Source: Emergomyces orientalis
Taxonomy: Eukaryota; Ascomycota; Eurotiomycetes; Onygenales; Ajellomycetaceae
Length of the DNA stretch: 64,000 bases
Reading direction: 5' to 3'
Assembly: GCA_002110485.1 (NCBI GenBank)
Contig: MOWL01000069.1
Span: 310,001-374,000, forward strand
The notes beneath the pieces are model-generated. The model had not been told where the DNA came from. It saw only the letters and a list, made by a program, of their open reading frames with translations, and made no database searches. Shown piece after piece: positions 1 through 12,073 of this stretch; position 1 is the stretch's first letter; each line of letters begins with the position of its first letter. The position numbers and the translations under genes are program-made.

Positions 1-277
1 CGCGTCGCAGTTGGCGTTCCAGTTCTTCGTCGAAACTGAATATGGCTCGTTCACCATAGCTGTGTACGTTGCCAGCACCGCCACGGCCGGATGTGAAGCG
101 GTCCTGCGGCCGGTTATCTAGGCGGGTCACGGAAGCAGGACCTGTGGCTGATTGGCCCGGTGTGGTTGTGGTGTTTTTCAGCGATATGACATTGCCGGCA
201 CCCCCGCGAGAGGTGTGCATGACGGGACGGCTGGAGTGAGGGATGGAAGGATGAGGCTCAACCAGGTGGTAGGGCAT
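1..277 (-). CDS. Par32-like (DUF3602) protein, 5' part only
   Basis: The minus strand has an open frame from an ATG at 277 (context ATCAAAATG, A at -3) to the window edge, 92 residues. Two copies of the signature RGGAGN are visible: TSRGGAGNV at about residues 22-30 and TSGRGGAGNV at about residues 62-71, followed by YGERAIFSFDEELE. This repeated glycine motif defines the small DUF3602 family that includes yeast Par32, a phosphoprotein acting downstream of TORC1 on ammonium transport. The role here is inferred from family membership only. The 3' end lies outside the window. The next ATG in frame is at 220, but 277 has the better context and is preferred. Confidence 0.72.
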   Translation of the reverse strand, partial: MPYHLVEPHPSIPHSSRPVMHTSRGGAGNVISLKNTTTTPGQSATGPASVTRLDNRPQDRFTSGRGGAGNVHSYGERAIFSFDEELERQLRR

Positions 278-3154
278 TTTGATCTTTCTTTGTATAACAG
301 CTGTTTTATTCTGAGGGGTCTGGATTATTCTCAAAAGTTGAAAAGCCGAAATGGGAATTGCCTGGGAATGATAATTATGTCAGAGCGAGGACAAGGAGTA
401 TATATTATTCTTTGCGAAAGTAATAGTCGGGCAAATGAAAGGGATATGCTATGAAAAGGGGTATGTATGCTCTTCAGCAGTATGCAGGAAACAAGAGCAA
501 GACCGATCACAAATGACGAATGTTATTATATAACAAGCTTTCGCAACGTTTCCGGATATCAGTTATGGGAAGCAGAGGACAACGGGGACCCGAAAACTCA
601 GCACCTGGGGGGTTGCATTATATAGGTTTTTCGATTGTCGACCTCTCCTTGTACCGTACCTGGATTCACCCTTTCCAGTTAAAAGCAATGCGGGGAAAGC
701 CCTTTTAAAGTCTTGGTATAAAATGGTTGGACTTGGCCCAACGCTGATGTGGGCGGATGGCAAAAGGGGAAAAATTCTCTAGCACATCACAAGGCCCAGC
801 CCGAGAGAACCAGCGAGTTCGAGCGCAAAAATAGAACGGCCAGGCACAAGTCGCCCGAATTGTCCATGGTTCGTTGGGGCAAACCTACTCCGTACTCAGC
901 ACTTGCTGTGTAGGTTTGGCCTGACGCGCTTTGCAGTTAACGGCAACTGGGACAGCGTTTACCTGACACCATCTGGTAACTCTGGGGCTGGCAGAGTTTC
1001 GTTTTGCGGGGCATTAAAGCGGCGCGGACCAACTTCCTTCATCAAATGACGGTGAAAAGATTCCATTTCCCCCATTTCGAGCACTCCACGGGGTTTCATA
1101 ACGGTATCCGCCAGCATCCACACTAAACTTGGCTGGAATGCTGCTTTAGAGGTCAGCCATCAGCTGATGGAGGCTGGTGTATGACTATCTCGTAACAGAA
1201 ACAGGGTTAGCCACCAATCGCAGTAGCGGGATTTTCATCAATGGGAGGGATCAATGTTGCAGTGGTGGAGAGTTTGTTACAGGAATAAGAACTCGAAAAC
1301 CCAAGATCATCATGGAAAGTTCGGAAGTTCAGTATCGACTGGGAATTAAGGAAGTTATACTTTGCACTCTTGAGGGGGGAATTGCAAGCAGCAATGCTCT
1401 CGTGCAGATTCTTGCAACGGTACTTCGGATATACTGTGAGTATCCCGCCCCTGGAATTTTGGCCGCTTCTCTCCTGGCCTAGAGCTGCTGCTGGCTCAAG
1501 GGGCCAGAACAAGGCAATTATCAACCATGTCTAATCACACCTGGCCATAGTATGTAGCTTCATAATAAAATGTTCGATTTATTTTTTTCAACAGCAGCGA
1601 CTATGTCATTGTATATTTGTACATGTACCGCATCTCAACAAGTTAGTCCGTATTGGTATGCTTACAAAGTAGAGTCGGTCAAACAAAATCAAGGCCGAGA
1701 ACATTGGGACAATGCTTTGCAACTTACAAACTACAACGATCCCCGCTAATAAATTCCCTTTTGTTCAGTTTAAAATATTTACGACGGGCCAAAGCTGCAC
1801 GACTGACGTACATGCCTACAAATGACATGCCCCTGGTAGATCTCTGTTTGTCACGAGGATATGTTGTTGGACAAGTTGACAATGGGATGGCTTAGTCCTC
1901 AATGAAACTACTGTGATAAATAAACCCTCTTCTGTGTTTTGATTGGAGATGCCGTCAGTGCTGGCATCAGTTCTTGAGAGAAACAGCTCAGCCGAGGGGC
2001 AAACAACAGCAGAGCGATGGAAGCGTGCCAGTTCGACATAATCCCCTTTCGGTGCCACGCATAGACCTGCATCATTCTAAGACCGCCCTAACTTTTGCCA
2101 GCGTCAACTTCGTTACCAGGGGGAAAAAAATACCCCTTTTAAGCCTTGTGCCATTTAACAACCCCAATTAACGAGCTCAAATACTCCAGATATGTTGCAT
2201 GAGCACAATAATAAGTAACCCAGCTGCAACCGGGTCAATATCCAAACAAATAACCAACTGGCAATGTACACGAGCCGGAGCTCGTCCCCGGAAGTTAAAA
2301 ATATTCTCGTTTCATCATTGATGAACAAGGCCGAGACCGATTAACAACCGCATTGCCGACATTGAAACTGGAAAAAAACGACCTGCTTGCCGACTAGGCG
2401 GTGAAGAAACAAATTCGAGCAAGGAAAAATTTAATCATTCAACTAGATGAAAAGTCCTGCTTATATTCCTAGAGGGCGAATGAGGCTTAGAAACATAGTC
2501 GCTAAACCTTCGGAAATCTACCTCTCTTCTACACTGCCCGAAAGCAGCTTCAAAAAATATAAAGGCAAAGGCTTAACTATTGCGTATAAAGATGAACAAA
2601 TATGTATTTTTTTGATACACTATACCTTTCCTTAGTATTTTTGTCAACATTAACTTGCAGTTCAATTGATGGCCCTTAATATATATACACGTGAGCAAGC
2701 AAACACAACAAACAATGGATAAATTATTCTGCCGCTTTTTGCCGCTTTTTCAACCTCATCGCGTTTCCTCATTTGGCGCAGCAGGGGTGGAACATATCTT
2801 TCTCTCACTGGAAAATACATGAGCTCGGGTAAAGGTCGTTATTCTCTGCGGCGCACAATTTGGAAGCCACTTTTGAATTATCTGCATACTATTAGCAGTT
2901 TTCAGTTTGCCACCAAACCTAGCTCTCCAACGACAGGCGCATTGCAACAACCTGCGTTCAGCCCAAGCTCTGTTTGCGCAGAGAGTAGCCAAGTCCCCAA
3001 CGAACGGACACGAGCTCGCGACTTTCTTCTTTTTACATACCAAATAGAGGAATATCGTCTCAGGAAGGTCTCTATACGGTGGTCTGGAAAAAGGGGAGAT
3101 TCCCCGCTCCAGGAATTGAAATTTTGCTGGTAACTTCAACACCCGCAATCAAAA
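278..3154. other. Intergenic, no gene recognised
   Basis: About 2.9 kb between the divergent Par32-like and U1-C genes. Open frames are short, mostly lack an ATG and show no family signature. An open minus frame of about 130 codons at 2756-3148 is antisense to the U1-C promoter and has no ATG start. It presumably holds both promoters. Confidence 0.6.
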
Positions 3155-4397
3155 ATGCCGAAATATAAGTTATTCTTTCTTGTTTGTCTTCTTGAAGCTC
3201 TTTTTTTTTGCTCTGACCTGATTACTTTTCATATGCTGTATGTGAGAAAGCTCCTACTGACATCCTGTGCACTCTTCTGTAGGCTACTCCCTTTCAATAA
3301 CCTTGGCCGCATCCCCAATACTTCCTTCATTCTGGACTCGAAAGCTTTGATGGAAAAAGTAGCCGATTTAAAGAGGATAGCATCAGAGTTAACAAATAAT
3401 TGTCTTTTGTGTAGGTGATTACTGCGATGTGTACCTGACACACGACTCGATGAGCGTGCGGAAGGCGCACAATTCAGGTCGCAATCATTTACGAAATGTC
3501 GTCGAATATTATCAAGGTAGACCGGGCCTTCACCCCTATGCAACACAGCAGAAGAGGTTTCTATGGCTTTGTGGGGAGATCTCATTTTTATTAAAACATC
3601 GCCCAGACTAACGAAACTTTGTTTTCTGTAGAAATCGGTCATGAGAAAGCACAGTCCGTCATCGATTCTATTACAAACTCGTATGCGGCGGAGGGCCAGG
3701 CAAGCTCTAATCCCATGCTTCAACAACCAGGCGCACCTGGAGCCTACCCCCCACCACCATTTGGTTTCCCTGGTAAGTTCCAATAGAGGTTTTTCTTTTG
3801 TCTTCCTAAGTGCGCCTCCCTCTAATATCCATCCTTAGGTCGACCGGGAATGCCCCCGCCACCATTCGGCATGCCTGGCGCACCCCCCGGAGCACCACCG
3901 GGAGGAATGGTACCACGTAAGTCTCTCAATTTCCCCTCCAAACATTTCCGTATGAAAGAAGAATCAAATCAACCCAACTAACGAAAAAATACAACAATAC
4001 AGCCCCAGGAGGTCGGGGCATGCTCCCATTCCCCCCACCCCCTCCCTTCGCCGCAGCCACCGCAGGCCCATCCGGCGGACCCCCCATGCCCGGCGACCTT
4101 CCTCCCCTCCCACTCCCCAACATGCCACCAGGCAACCTCCCTTTCCCCCCACCGGGGGGTTTCCCCCCTAACTTCCAATTCCCTCCACCCGGTGCCGCGG
4201 GCTTCCCTCCGCCACCCATGCCAGGCCAAGGGCAAAATCCAAGTCCCGGCCCAGGGGCGGCAGGTGCGCCTCTACCGCCCCCTGGTTTTCCGATGTCTGG
4301 TGCGCCTCCACCTGGGCAATCTCCGGGTATGATTCCGCCACCTGGGGTGCCACCAACATCAGCATCGCCGCCGGGGATTAGTAATGAAGGGCAATGA
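3155..4397 (+). CDS. U1 small nuclear ribonucleoprotein C (U1-C)
   Basis: U1-C stabilises U1 snRNA pairing to the 5' splice site; the yeast homologue is YHC1. Exons that join cleanly are 3415-3516, 3632-3772, 3839-3916 and 4003-4397, all with GT/AG borders. They give the C2H2-type finger DYCDVYLTHDSMSVRKAH..GRNH, then VVEYYQ, EKAQSVIDSI and a long Pro/Gly/Met-rich tail of (M)PPPxG repeats ending in TGA. Expected length is about 243 residues. Exon 1 starts with ATG CCG AAA TAT (MPKY) at 3155, as in the family (MPKYYCDYCD), but the following bases do not supply the expected Tyr plus first base of Cys6. No donor of the right phase is visible there (see findings). Identity is certain; the first exon is not. 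Confidence 0.9.
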
Positions 4398-4586
4398 AAC
4401 GGTGGACTGGTTGGCTTTTTTTTTTTCCTTTTTTTCCCCTGTCCTCTTTCCTTGGTTTATTTAGTATTTTATGTCTATTTCTTTATCTCTTGTATGAAAA
4501 TAACTCATGGGTTCTCAAAAAATCAGTTTAAGTTTGCTTCTCCGGTTTGCTTCAGCCATGTAAAACTTGTCATCAATGTCTTCTTT

Positions 4587-4610
4587 TGTGTGTGTGTGTG
4601 TGTGTGTGTG
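4587..4610 (+). repeat. (TG)12 microsatellite
   Basis: Twelve perfect TG units about 190 bp downstream of the U1-C stop codon. Confidence 0.95.
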
Positions 4611-5055
4611 TCTTTAATTAGAATCAGGGGTTACTTTTATTAGATATCGTATTCTTTCATATTTATTCGATGGCTGGTCCAACCAAAGCACAACTTAATT
4701 CGTATCATCTATATCTTCCCAGGTCCCAGGGCCTATTCCTATATTCTACAATGCCAGACGGAGGGCAATCTAGTTTTATTTCTTTCCTGTTTCAAAGTTC
4801 ATAAAATACAACATGTAAAAAAATATATATAAATTCCTTATTGCGCTGTGGCAATCGATAGCGATTAAAATACACACACATACATAGATATATCTCAAAA
4901 CCACACCATGGATTATCCCATAAACTTAAACACCCACATACGTAACAAAACTAAAAGTAGGCATAATTGATACATAATAAATAGTTATACAAAAGCCTAG
5001 ATAAGGAAAAGTAGGGCTCCCAACACCAAATAAATAAATAAATTAGTAAAAGTAC

Positions 5056-5073
5056 AAAAAAAATGGATTAAAA
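5056..5073 (-). terminator. RNA polymerase III terminator of tRNA-Asp
   Basis: On the minus strand the tRNA 3' end at 5079 is followed by T4 (5073-5070) and T8 (5063-5056). Such T runs are the standard pol III stop signal. Confidence 0.7.
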
Positions 5074-5078
5074 TATGT

Positions 5079-5163
5079 CTCCCCGACAGGGAATCGAACC
5101 CTGGTCTCCCGCGCTTGGCACTTTCATGACAAGCGGAAATCATCACCACTAGACCATCGAGGA
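5079..5163 (-). tRNA. tRNA-Asp (anticodon GTC) with 13-nt intron
   Basis: The minus strand folds as a full cloverleaf. The acceptor stem TCCTCGA pairs with TCGGGGA, leaving discriminator G. The D-arm is GTCT/TGAT, the anticodon stem TCCGC/GCGGG, and the T-arm CAGGG-TTCGATT-CCCTG. The loop reads TTGTCA..C with anticodon GTC at plus coordinates 5128-5130, so it decodes GAC/GAU (Asp). A 13-nt intron (5114-5126) sits at the canonical 37/38 position. Removing it gives a 72-nt tRNA without encoded CCA, the usual length for tRNA-Asp. Confidence 0.95.
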
Positions 5164-6239
5164 TGTTTCTCGGGGGCTTCGATCAACTTCGTGGTAAATT
5201 AACATAGAGCTCACAACGATATATAAAATTCATCCCACTATTTATTGAATTACTGAACCAATCTGGCCTGTGATATATATATAAAAAAAGAGAGAGAGAG
5301 AAAGAGTGATTACTATGTCTAATTTAATAAAATAAACCATGCGCATAATTTTATTTACAATAGTGAATGGCAAAATGGTTATCCTATTTCACCTGGCCTC
5401 TATGTAGAAAACATAAAATAGGGAAAAAAAAAGTATATATATATGTACAATAAATAACACAATAACAGACAAAAAGGAAATATGTATCTGTTAACGTAGA
5501 AGATATTTGGAGGAGAAAATGAAGGGAGAGGGAAGGAGAGAGGCACGACGAAGAAGAGAGATGGTGTAGTCATTGATTTTCAGAACATTTGTACGAACCA
5601 CTGCTTCTTCCCACATGAAGATTTGAATGAAGAAATGAGTAAATTGAGATAAAAGAGCTCATGATTTCCCATATCAAGGCAAGCAGATAGAAAGAAGTTA
5701 ATGAGCACGTGATAATATGAAAAAATTGAAAAAAAATTAATTTATGAAGGTATGGAAATGAAGGGTCAAGACAAAATTGGGGTTTAAAAAAAATGTTTGT
5801 AGGAACATTTGGACATATAATGGCAGCAAGGTTAAAAAGAGAAGAAAAGTGAAAATACGATGAAAAAGAGGGAAGAAAAAAGATATGCAATAACCGGGTC
5901 CTTTCCCACGAATTATGTATGAATGTACCACATGAACGCCTAGGAGGGACATAGGAAAAATAACAGTTGAGCAGTTTGCAGCGTGGAAAACTAGGTGTAT
6001 CATTGGTAGGTGCAGAGTAGGTTGAATGGTTCGAGTTCAAATGGAATCGATTACGAACAAACAAGAGCAAAAATGAAAAATGTCTTTTAAGTGACATGAC
6101 TGACGCCATAAAATACGACCCGCGAGAAACCCAATATTATCAAAACAGAGGAGGGCAGAGGAATCGTTAATTCCCAGCCATTGAATTGGCCGTTATTGCA
6201 TTTCGAAAACGGATCAATGCTGGTAATACTATCCAAAGT
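5164..6239. other. Intergenic, AT-rich
   Basis: About 1.1 kb between the tRNA and the 3' end of the FLC gene. It is strongly AT-rich, with A runs and a short AG repeat near 5288. An open minus frame of 179 codons (5570-6109) is compositionally Phe/Ser/Leu-rich and shows no family motif; I do not call it. Confidence 0.55.
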
Positions 6240-8677
6240 TTAATGCTCGTATCCAGCGCCACGTTGCCATGGACTGCTATTATTGTTCATTCTATATTGA
6301 GCTGGGTTCGAATTCGCTGAAGGAGATCGAGGGAATGGCGACGTGGTAAGGTTTCGGGGCGCTGGCGAGATGTTTTGTGCTCGAGAGTATACCCCACCTC
6401 CGCCTGGAGCATGGGTTTGATATGTTGGGGGAGGAGCGTGGCGAACTTGACTGTCGGCAGGGAATAAAGGTACCGAGGAATCCAGTGGAGAGAGTGGCTG
6501 TTGGCGCTGTAGGCTTTGTGCTGGGGAATCTGCCCGGTTGAGGTATGGGCTGGATAGCGAGGATGTGTCTTCAAATGACTTCGATTCGCCGCGAGCAGTC
6601 GCTCCAAGAGCATCCAGCTCCGTTGTCAGCTGAGTCTGGGATTTGATAAAGGATCCACGGTCGTCTCTCATGGGCTGATATCGTGTATCCGGATTCTTGG
6701 ACACGATAGCATACACTGACGAGATCAAGACCAGAATAAGTAGGATAAGCGCGAATGCTGCATTAATAACGAAAAAGATGACACCCATAACGCCAGTGAC
6801 AAGACCCTACAAATGGTTAGTTCAATTCGGTCCAGATGGGAGTGATAATTGAGCGCGTCAAGTGTCACTTACTGGTTGATTAAATACGTGGGTGAAGAAG
6901 AGGAGAAGGATGACATTGAAAAAGTTGACTGCAGCGATCGAGATGTTGAAAATATTGGTTTTCTTGTCCATCCAAGGCCTCAGCACGCTGGCAGCAATCA
7001 AAACAGCCAATTCAATGATAAGGAGAGCGACAGCTTGAACAGTGGGAGCCGGTTGTGCCAATCCGACGAACATGCTCTTGACTAAGATGTAGACCAGGAC
7101 GGGGATGACGCAGAAGTAGGCTGTTGCCCTGTACTGAACGTAGAGGAAACCCCATTTGTTCAAAGCTGAGGGGTCTGAGTACAGGATGTAAGCAGGATTT
7201 TTATGTAGTTCCACGGATTTCTTGGCCAGGCGAATGACCGTAAATGCAGCGAAACCGAGGGATGCACCCATTGCAACGAGCATGAACACGGCCAAAACGA
7301 CTTCAGCAGGCGAATCTCGTCTAGTTAGTTCCCACAGAGAGAGAATGCACATTTGGGGAAACCCGATAAGTACCTAGAGAGCCATAGTCGTTAGAATAAT
7401 TCTGTTAGTTCCGCTCAGACTATAGACAACTTACCAATCGGAACAGAATGCCTCTCATGATAATCTTCCATCCGTTTCTGAAGTCCTGGAACTTGTCTCC
7501 CTTAATCCAGCCTTTCTTGGACGCAATTTCGCAATATGCTTTGAATAATGTTACAAGCCCCAGGACAAGAGCGACGAAAAAGACAAAAAAGATCAAGCCA
7601 GTCATGAAGATGTTCGTCTTTTCAATATTAGCGCGGAATCCGACTCTTTCGATTCCCCGAACCGTGGTATCTTTCACTTTCTCGTTCATAGCGCTACCAC
7701 TGTTTGTCCGTTTCATGAGACGGCTGGGAACACTGGAGATATTGTCGTTGCCCCATTCAAGGGATCGTTTCAGTACATGAACGGAGGTAGATCCTAGAGT
7801 CGACAAAAGTGTGGATGGCGTGCCGCCAGTCGATCGCTGGTACCAAGTGCAAATTCTTTGTAGAAAACTGACATGGATGATTCCCATGCTCCACTGGAAA
7901 TTTTGAGTCCAGGACTGAACGATTGGCGGGAGAGTGACGCTGGACATTCCTATCATGGCTTGAGCCTGGAAAAAACCAAAGAGGGAGAGCGCATTAGCTG
8001 CAACATGGGCAGCGGTGTTCGAATGGCCAAGTCCAGATGTGATTGCCGAAGCAACTAATCCAAGACCGGCAATTATTGCGACAACCCAGCCTACAGGTTT
8101 CTGATAGACAGTGTTGCCATTGGAAAGCCGGGCTTTTAGACAAGCAATGCTTTTGCCGGTTGAAGTTTCATTGATATAAACTTTAATCTCAAGGTCGAGA
8201 TCGGGAACTCCGTATGCGATGGCTGTGCTTAACGTTAGATATAAAGGGGAGGAATAGGAATAGCCAGAGGGCAGGATTATAATGTGGAAACTCACTTGGC
8301 ACCTTGCTGAGCGCGTCCTTAGGCAGATTCGGATAGTTGAAGTCGTACTTGATGGGGCCGGCCCGCATGGGGCAGATACCTTTCAAGTCGACGCCTTTCA
8401 TTTTACACGGATCTATCGTTTGCTCCAATATCGGGTGTCCATAGGCGAACACATGGGCTGTTGCAGTAATAAAGCCCTCAATTGATGATACACCAATAAG
8501 TCGCACAAATATGGAATTATTTTGAGGTGTGACAATAATATTGAATAAACTGGTGGTAAAGTTTGAGTTGTCCTGGCATGAGCTGAGTGAATTCGATTGG
8601 ATCAATTTCACGGCGGAGGCAGAAGGGGCGAGCTGGAGGAAGGCGACGAAACACGAAAATAATGTGAGGAGGTTCAT
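6240..8677 (-). CDS. FLC-family TRP-like channel/transporter
   Basis: Exons 8677-8296, 8222-7435, 7373-6873 and 6806-6240 join in frame with consensus borders and give 745 residues. The order is: signal peptide (MNLLTLFSCFVAFLQLAPSASA), a Cys-containing ML-like lumenal domain to about residue 170, a multi-pass membrane domain (for example FMTGLIFFVFFVALVLGLV and ELAVLIAASVLRPWMDKK), then a Pro/Ser-rich cytosolic tail (PPPTYQTHAPGGGG). This is the architecture of yeast Flc1-3, ER or Golgi/plasma-membrane proteins implicated in FAD transport, calcium homeostasis and cell-wall integrity. Length matches the family (about 750-800). No lesion is seen. Which FLC paralogue it represents cannot be told from sequence alone. 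Confidence 0.9.
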
Positions 8678-11600
8678 CGTGACTGATTGGACTTGGAACA
8701 GTCAAGAGGAGAAGCAAGGAGGTTAACTGATGTCAAGCATCTAACACCGAGATGTTTTCTGGACGCAGGGCGAGGTACTCCAGAGCACCCTTTTCCTTGT
8801 ATAATTATTAGTGCCAACCCGATGAAACGAGGTCGAGGTGGGTTCGGTCGATGCCAGAAACTATTTCGACTTCGTTTTCAGCGTTCTTATCTACCCTAGT
8901 CTCGACCCTGTTTGATGTAATGTATCACACGAAATATGGTCGTCGAGGCAACTATGAGGAGATGGTCGTAAAGACTGAAATAGAACAGAAGAGCGAGCGG
9001 AGTAGCGGGGCAGTATTTTGACAGTAAACGGATAAGATGGTGATGATGCAGCGATCGTGACTGTTCCAAAAAGTTGGAAAGTGGGACAAAGAGAAAAAAG
9101 AAAAGGCCTAGCGAGTGGAAGACGACGGAAGGGTGGTCTTGGGAAGTGGTGAAAGGTAGATAAACGCCAGAATGGGTTGTGGTAGCGGAGAGACAACCTG
9201 GCGGAGAGATGGAGATAAGAAGGAGAAGAAGAAGAAGAATAAGAGAAGAATAAGAAGAAGGGGATGAGGTATGATTGAGGCTGGATGATGCTAAACGGGG
9301 GGGAAACTGGGAAGAGAGAATGAGACGAAGGAGAGGAAGAGCGACAGATTCGAGAGAACAGCGGTGGAGACGACCAGATGCGGTCAGGCGCCGTATGTCG
9401 GCGTATTAATTGTACGGGGATAAAACCTTACCAAAATACTCCGTACAGTGTACCTTTTCTTGGTTGGTATTTAGAGCCTAGTAAGAGGTATCCAGGACAT
9501 GTTATTGTCATGTGTATTATATACTGTACTAGCTGTACAATACCATTAGGTATATTATCATTAGCCTATTAAATGTTAGAGATGTGCCAAACACAAACAG
9601 GCCCTGGTGGTTGGGCAAATATTATTAGTGGGCGGGCATACAGGGGGGCGTTAAGCCACTATGCCAAGTGTGAAATCCAGATACTGCCCGGGCAACTTAT
9701 TACATGCGGTTTTTGATCTAAAGTAACTCCGTACCATCAGGCGGGCAGGGAGGGTTGAACAGGTAAAATACGCATCCTCCTATCAGCATGTCACACCGTT
9801 GATGTCACTGTCAGAGCCCAATCCTGTTTGCTGGACACGCGGCTGCCAGAATATTCTCATTGTGTTCGGAGTACTTTTTGTAGATCGAAGTTCAATATAT
9901 CAATTGGTGATGGTGAACAAAGGGAACCTCCTCCCATCTTTGCCACGAGATTATTATTTTGATATCAGCCATATTAATACCAGGACTACACAGGTTGCGT
10001 AAGTTATTCTACTTCTGTGCTAATAAGACATTCTTCTGGCAGCGCTGATTCCCACGCAGCATCAGCATCAACATAATAAATATACTTTTTAGTGACGAGG
10101 GTTGCATCACTTTTCTGATTGCCATCTGAAACCCCCTCTAGTCACTTCATAGCACGCAACCCCCAGTTGATTCGCATAAGAAAACCGTACCTGTCCATGT
10201 CTGTATCCCTTCCCGCTTGGGGACCGTTCTAAGGTTGAATGGCGCGGCTCAAAAATATTACCACCTAGGGATATCATGATTCCAATCATGAAAAAAACAT
10301 ACGCTCGCATAACAGTTTCGTTGGATGGATGGGTCCGTTCAGTTGAGGCGTCGAAGTAGGTAATGTTCAAACGTCATGACGAAAAAAAAAAAAAAAAAAA
10401 AAAATGCACGGTGGGAACGCATCCTCACTCCCCGCCAACCGTCCACTAATAAGGAGCCTGCACAGCCTCCTTCCTGTCTTGCATTTTAACCTTTTATTAA
10501 TATTCCTTTTTTATTTTAACCCTTCTTCCTTTTTCGCTCGTCATGTACCCGCCGAACATTTTAGCCTTATGTTGATCCAAAAAACCACCCGAGAATTCCG
10601 TGGAGTGGCCACGCGCCTTGCATCTGCATACTGCAAAACTGGCGCTGAGCCGCCCTGCGTTTGCTCCGTTGATTTTCGGAAAAATTTTAAAAATAAAGGG
10701 GAGCAAATAGAAATATTGAGGAGCATTCAGATTTAAAACCGACTACGAAGGGAGAAAAAAAAAAAAGGAGCGGAGCAAGATAAATTTCCATGATTGGCTA
10801 ATAAGATTACTTCGCGGTTTTGGGGGGGTGTGGAGAGGGTGGAGAGGGCAAAGTGGACAGAACGTGGAATGTTTTAAGCATGTTCCAGGTATGCAGGTTA
10901 ATGTGACGCCACAGGAACCAGAAAGAAAGGTCAGGCCTAGAACTACGCTCATGAATGCGGAATGCAGCGGGCACTAACAAACCCCCGAATTACCTAGGCA
11001 AGTTCTCTGTTTCAATCCCCCTTCTCCTCCGGGCCAGTGCGGACATAACACTGTGCCAATATGATTAACAATACATACTATGTACCTAGGTACCCATTGT
11101 GGTAGGTACATCCATCACCCTTCTGGGGAAAACAATCATAACTAGTGAAGGGTTACCCATCGATAAGCCGTGAACGGCCCCATATGTCGAACCTCCCAAG
11201 GTTTCACCATTTGTCCTGGTAACTAACTGCATCAGAACTGTAGTGGATTGTTCGATTGATTGATTGAAGCTGGATATTGTTTGTTGTTGCATGGGGCAGG
11301 TTCGTTCATATCTATCATTCAAATGCCTGTTGGAAAATATGAATTGCACCAAGAATCATGAGGTCCGCTATATGCCCTGGAGGGAAATACGAATCAACCA
11401 CTGCGTCAATTTGCGAAAAGAATATATCCGATATATTTATCTTATACATATATGTTGAGTAGGTTTCTATACCATCTGTTGTTTGCACAAACCTCGTTTG
11501 AAAGACCATTGTCTCCCTGGTTTAACTCATGGCTTCTTGTGATTGCAATGGTTTGTTTCTGGTGCCTCTGTACAATATGTCCACCTCATATAAGACATTC

Positions 11601-12073
11601 CAACCTCTTGCGGTTTCTGCAATCTCAATGTGAGTGCAAATTTTCAGTAGGGTGGGATAGATAACTTTTCGGACTCGAGCATTTCCATTAGTTTCTTAGA
11701 GCACAGCTAAATCCGTGGAAGACCAGAGTTGTCATCTATTGTATTTCATCTCAGCGAATTTCGGGGTAATTTGTTCATTCTTCCCATGACCCCTTCCGGT
11801 AATTCAGTATGGAATATCAAACGTGCACCCATTTTTCCTATACATAACTTTGGAGCAAGGTTGGGGATTTTTCGAGAGTTCTGATAACAAAATCTTGGAG
11901 CCACCGCGATTATCAACACGTGATCTATAAACTCAAAAATTTTTATTTTCTAATTTTTATTTTGCATGCCCAAGCTACCACTAAGCGAAACAGCAAAGAG
12001 GAAAAATTAAATAAAATTATAATCCAACCACCACACCGAAGTGCAAAGAGGAAAGCCCAGAATAAGAAAGGAA
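8678..12073. other. Intergenic between divergent FLC and HAS1 genes
   Basis: A 3.4-kb gap with no recognisable gene. It holds an imperfect GAA/GAATAA purine tract around 9213-9262 (a CT-rich tract on the FLC sense strand, about 550 bp upstream of its ATG) and an A23 run at 10382-10404. Only short open frames without family motifs are present. Confidence 0.6.
10382..10404 (+). repeat. A23 homopolymer
   Basis: Uninterrupted run of 23 A in the FLC-HAS1 gap. It could be a retroposed tail, but nothing recognisable lies upstream of it. Confidence 0.9.

Larger units (their letters stand above)
4398..5078. other. U1-C 3' flank, AT-rich
   Basis: Contains T-rich 3' flank of the U1-C gene, a TG microsatellite and AT-rich DNA up to the tRNA. 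No coding signal seen. Confidence 0.6.

Noticed and set aside
2756..3148. 130-codon open minus frame upstream of U1-C
   Set aside because: No ATG start, no motif, and it lies antisense to the U1-C promoter and leader.
5570..6109. 179-codon open minus frame
   Set aside because: Phe/Ser/Leu-rich translation is what an AG-rich plus strand gives by composition; no ATG-supported domain or splice signals.
10382..10404. A23 run as the tail of a retroposed gene or LINE
   Set aside because: No coding remnant or target-site duplication could be seen upstream.
12041..12073. Extending HAS1 11 codons upstream
   Set aside because: The codon at 12041 is GTG; the first ATG in frame is 12074 and fits the family.
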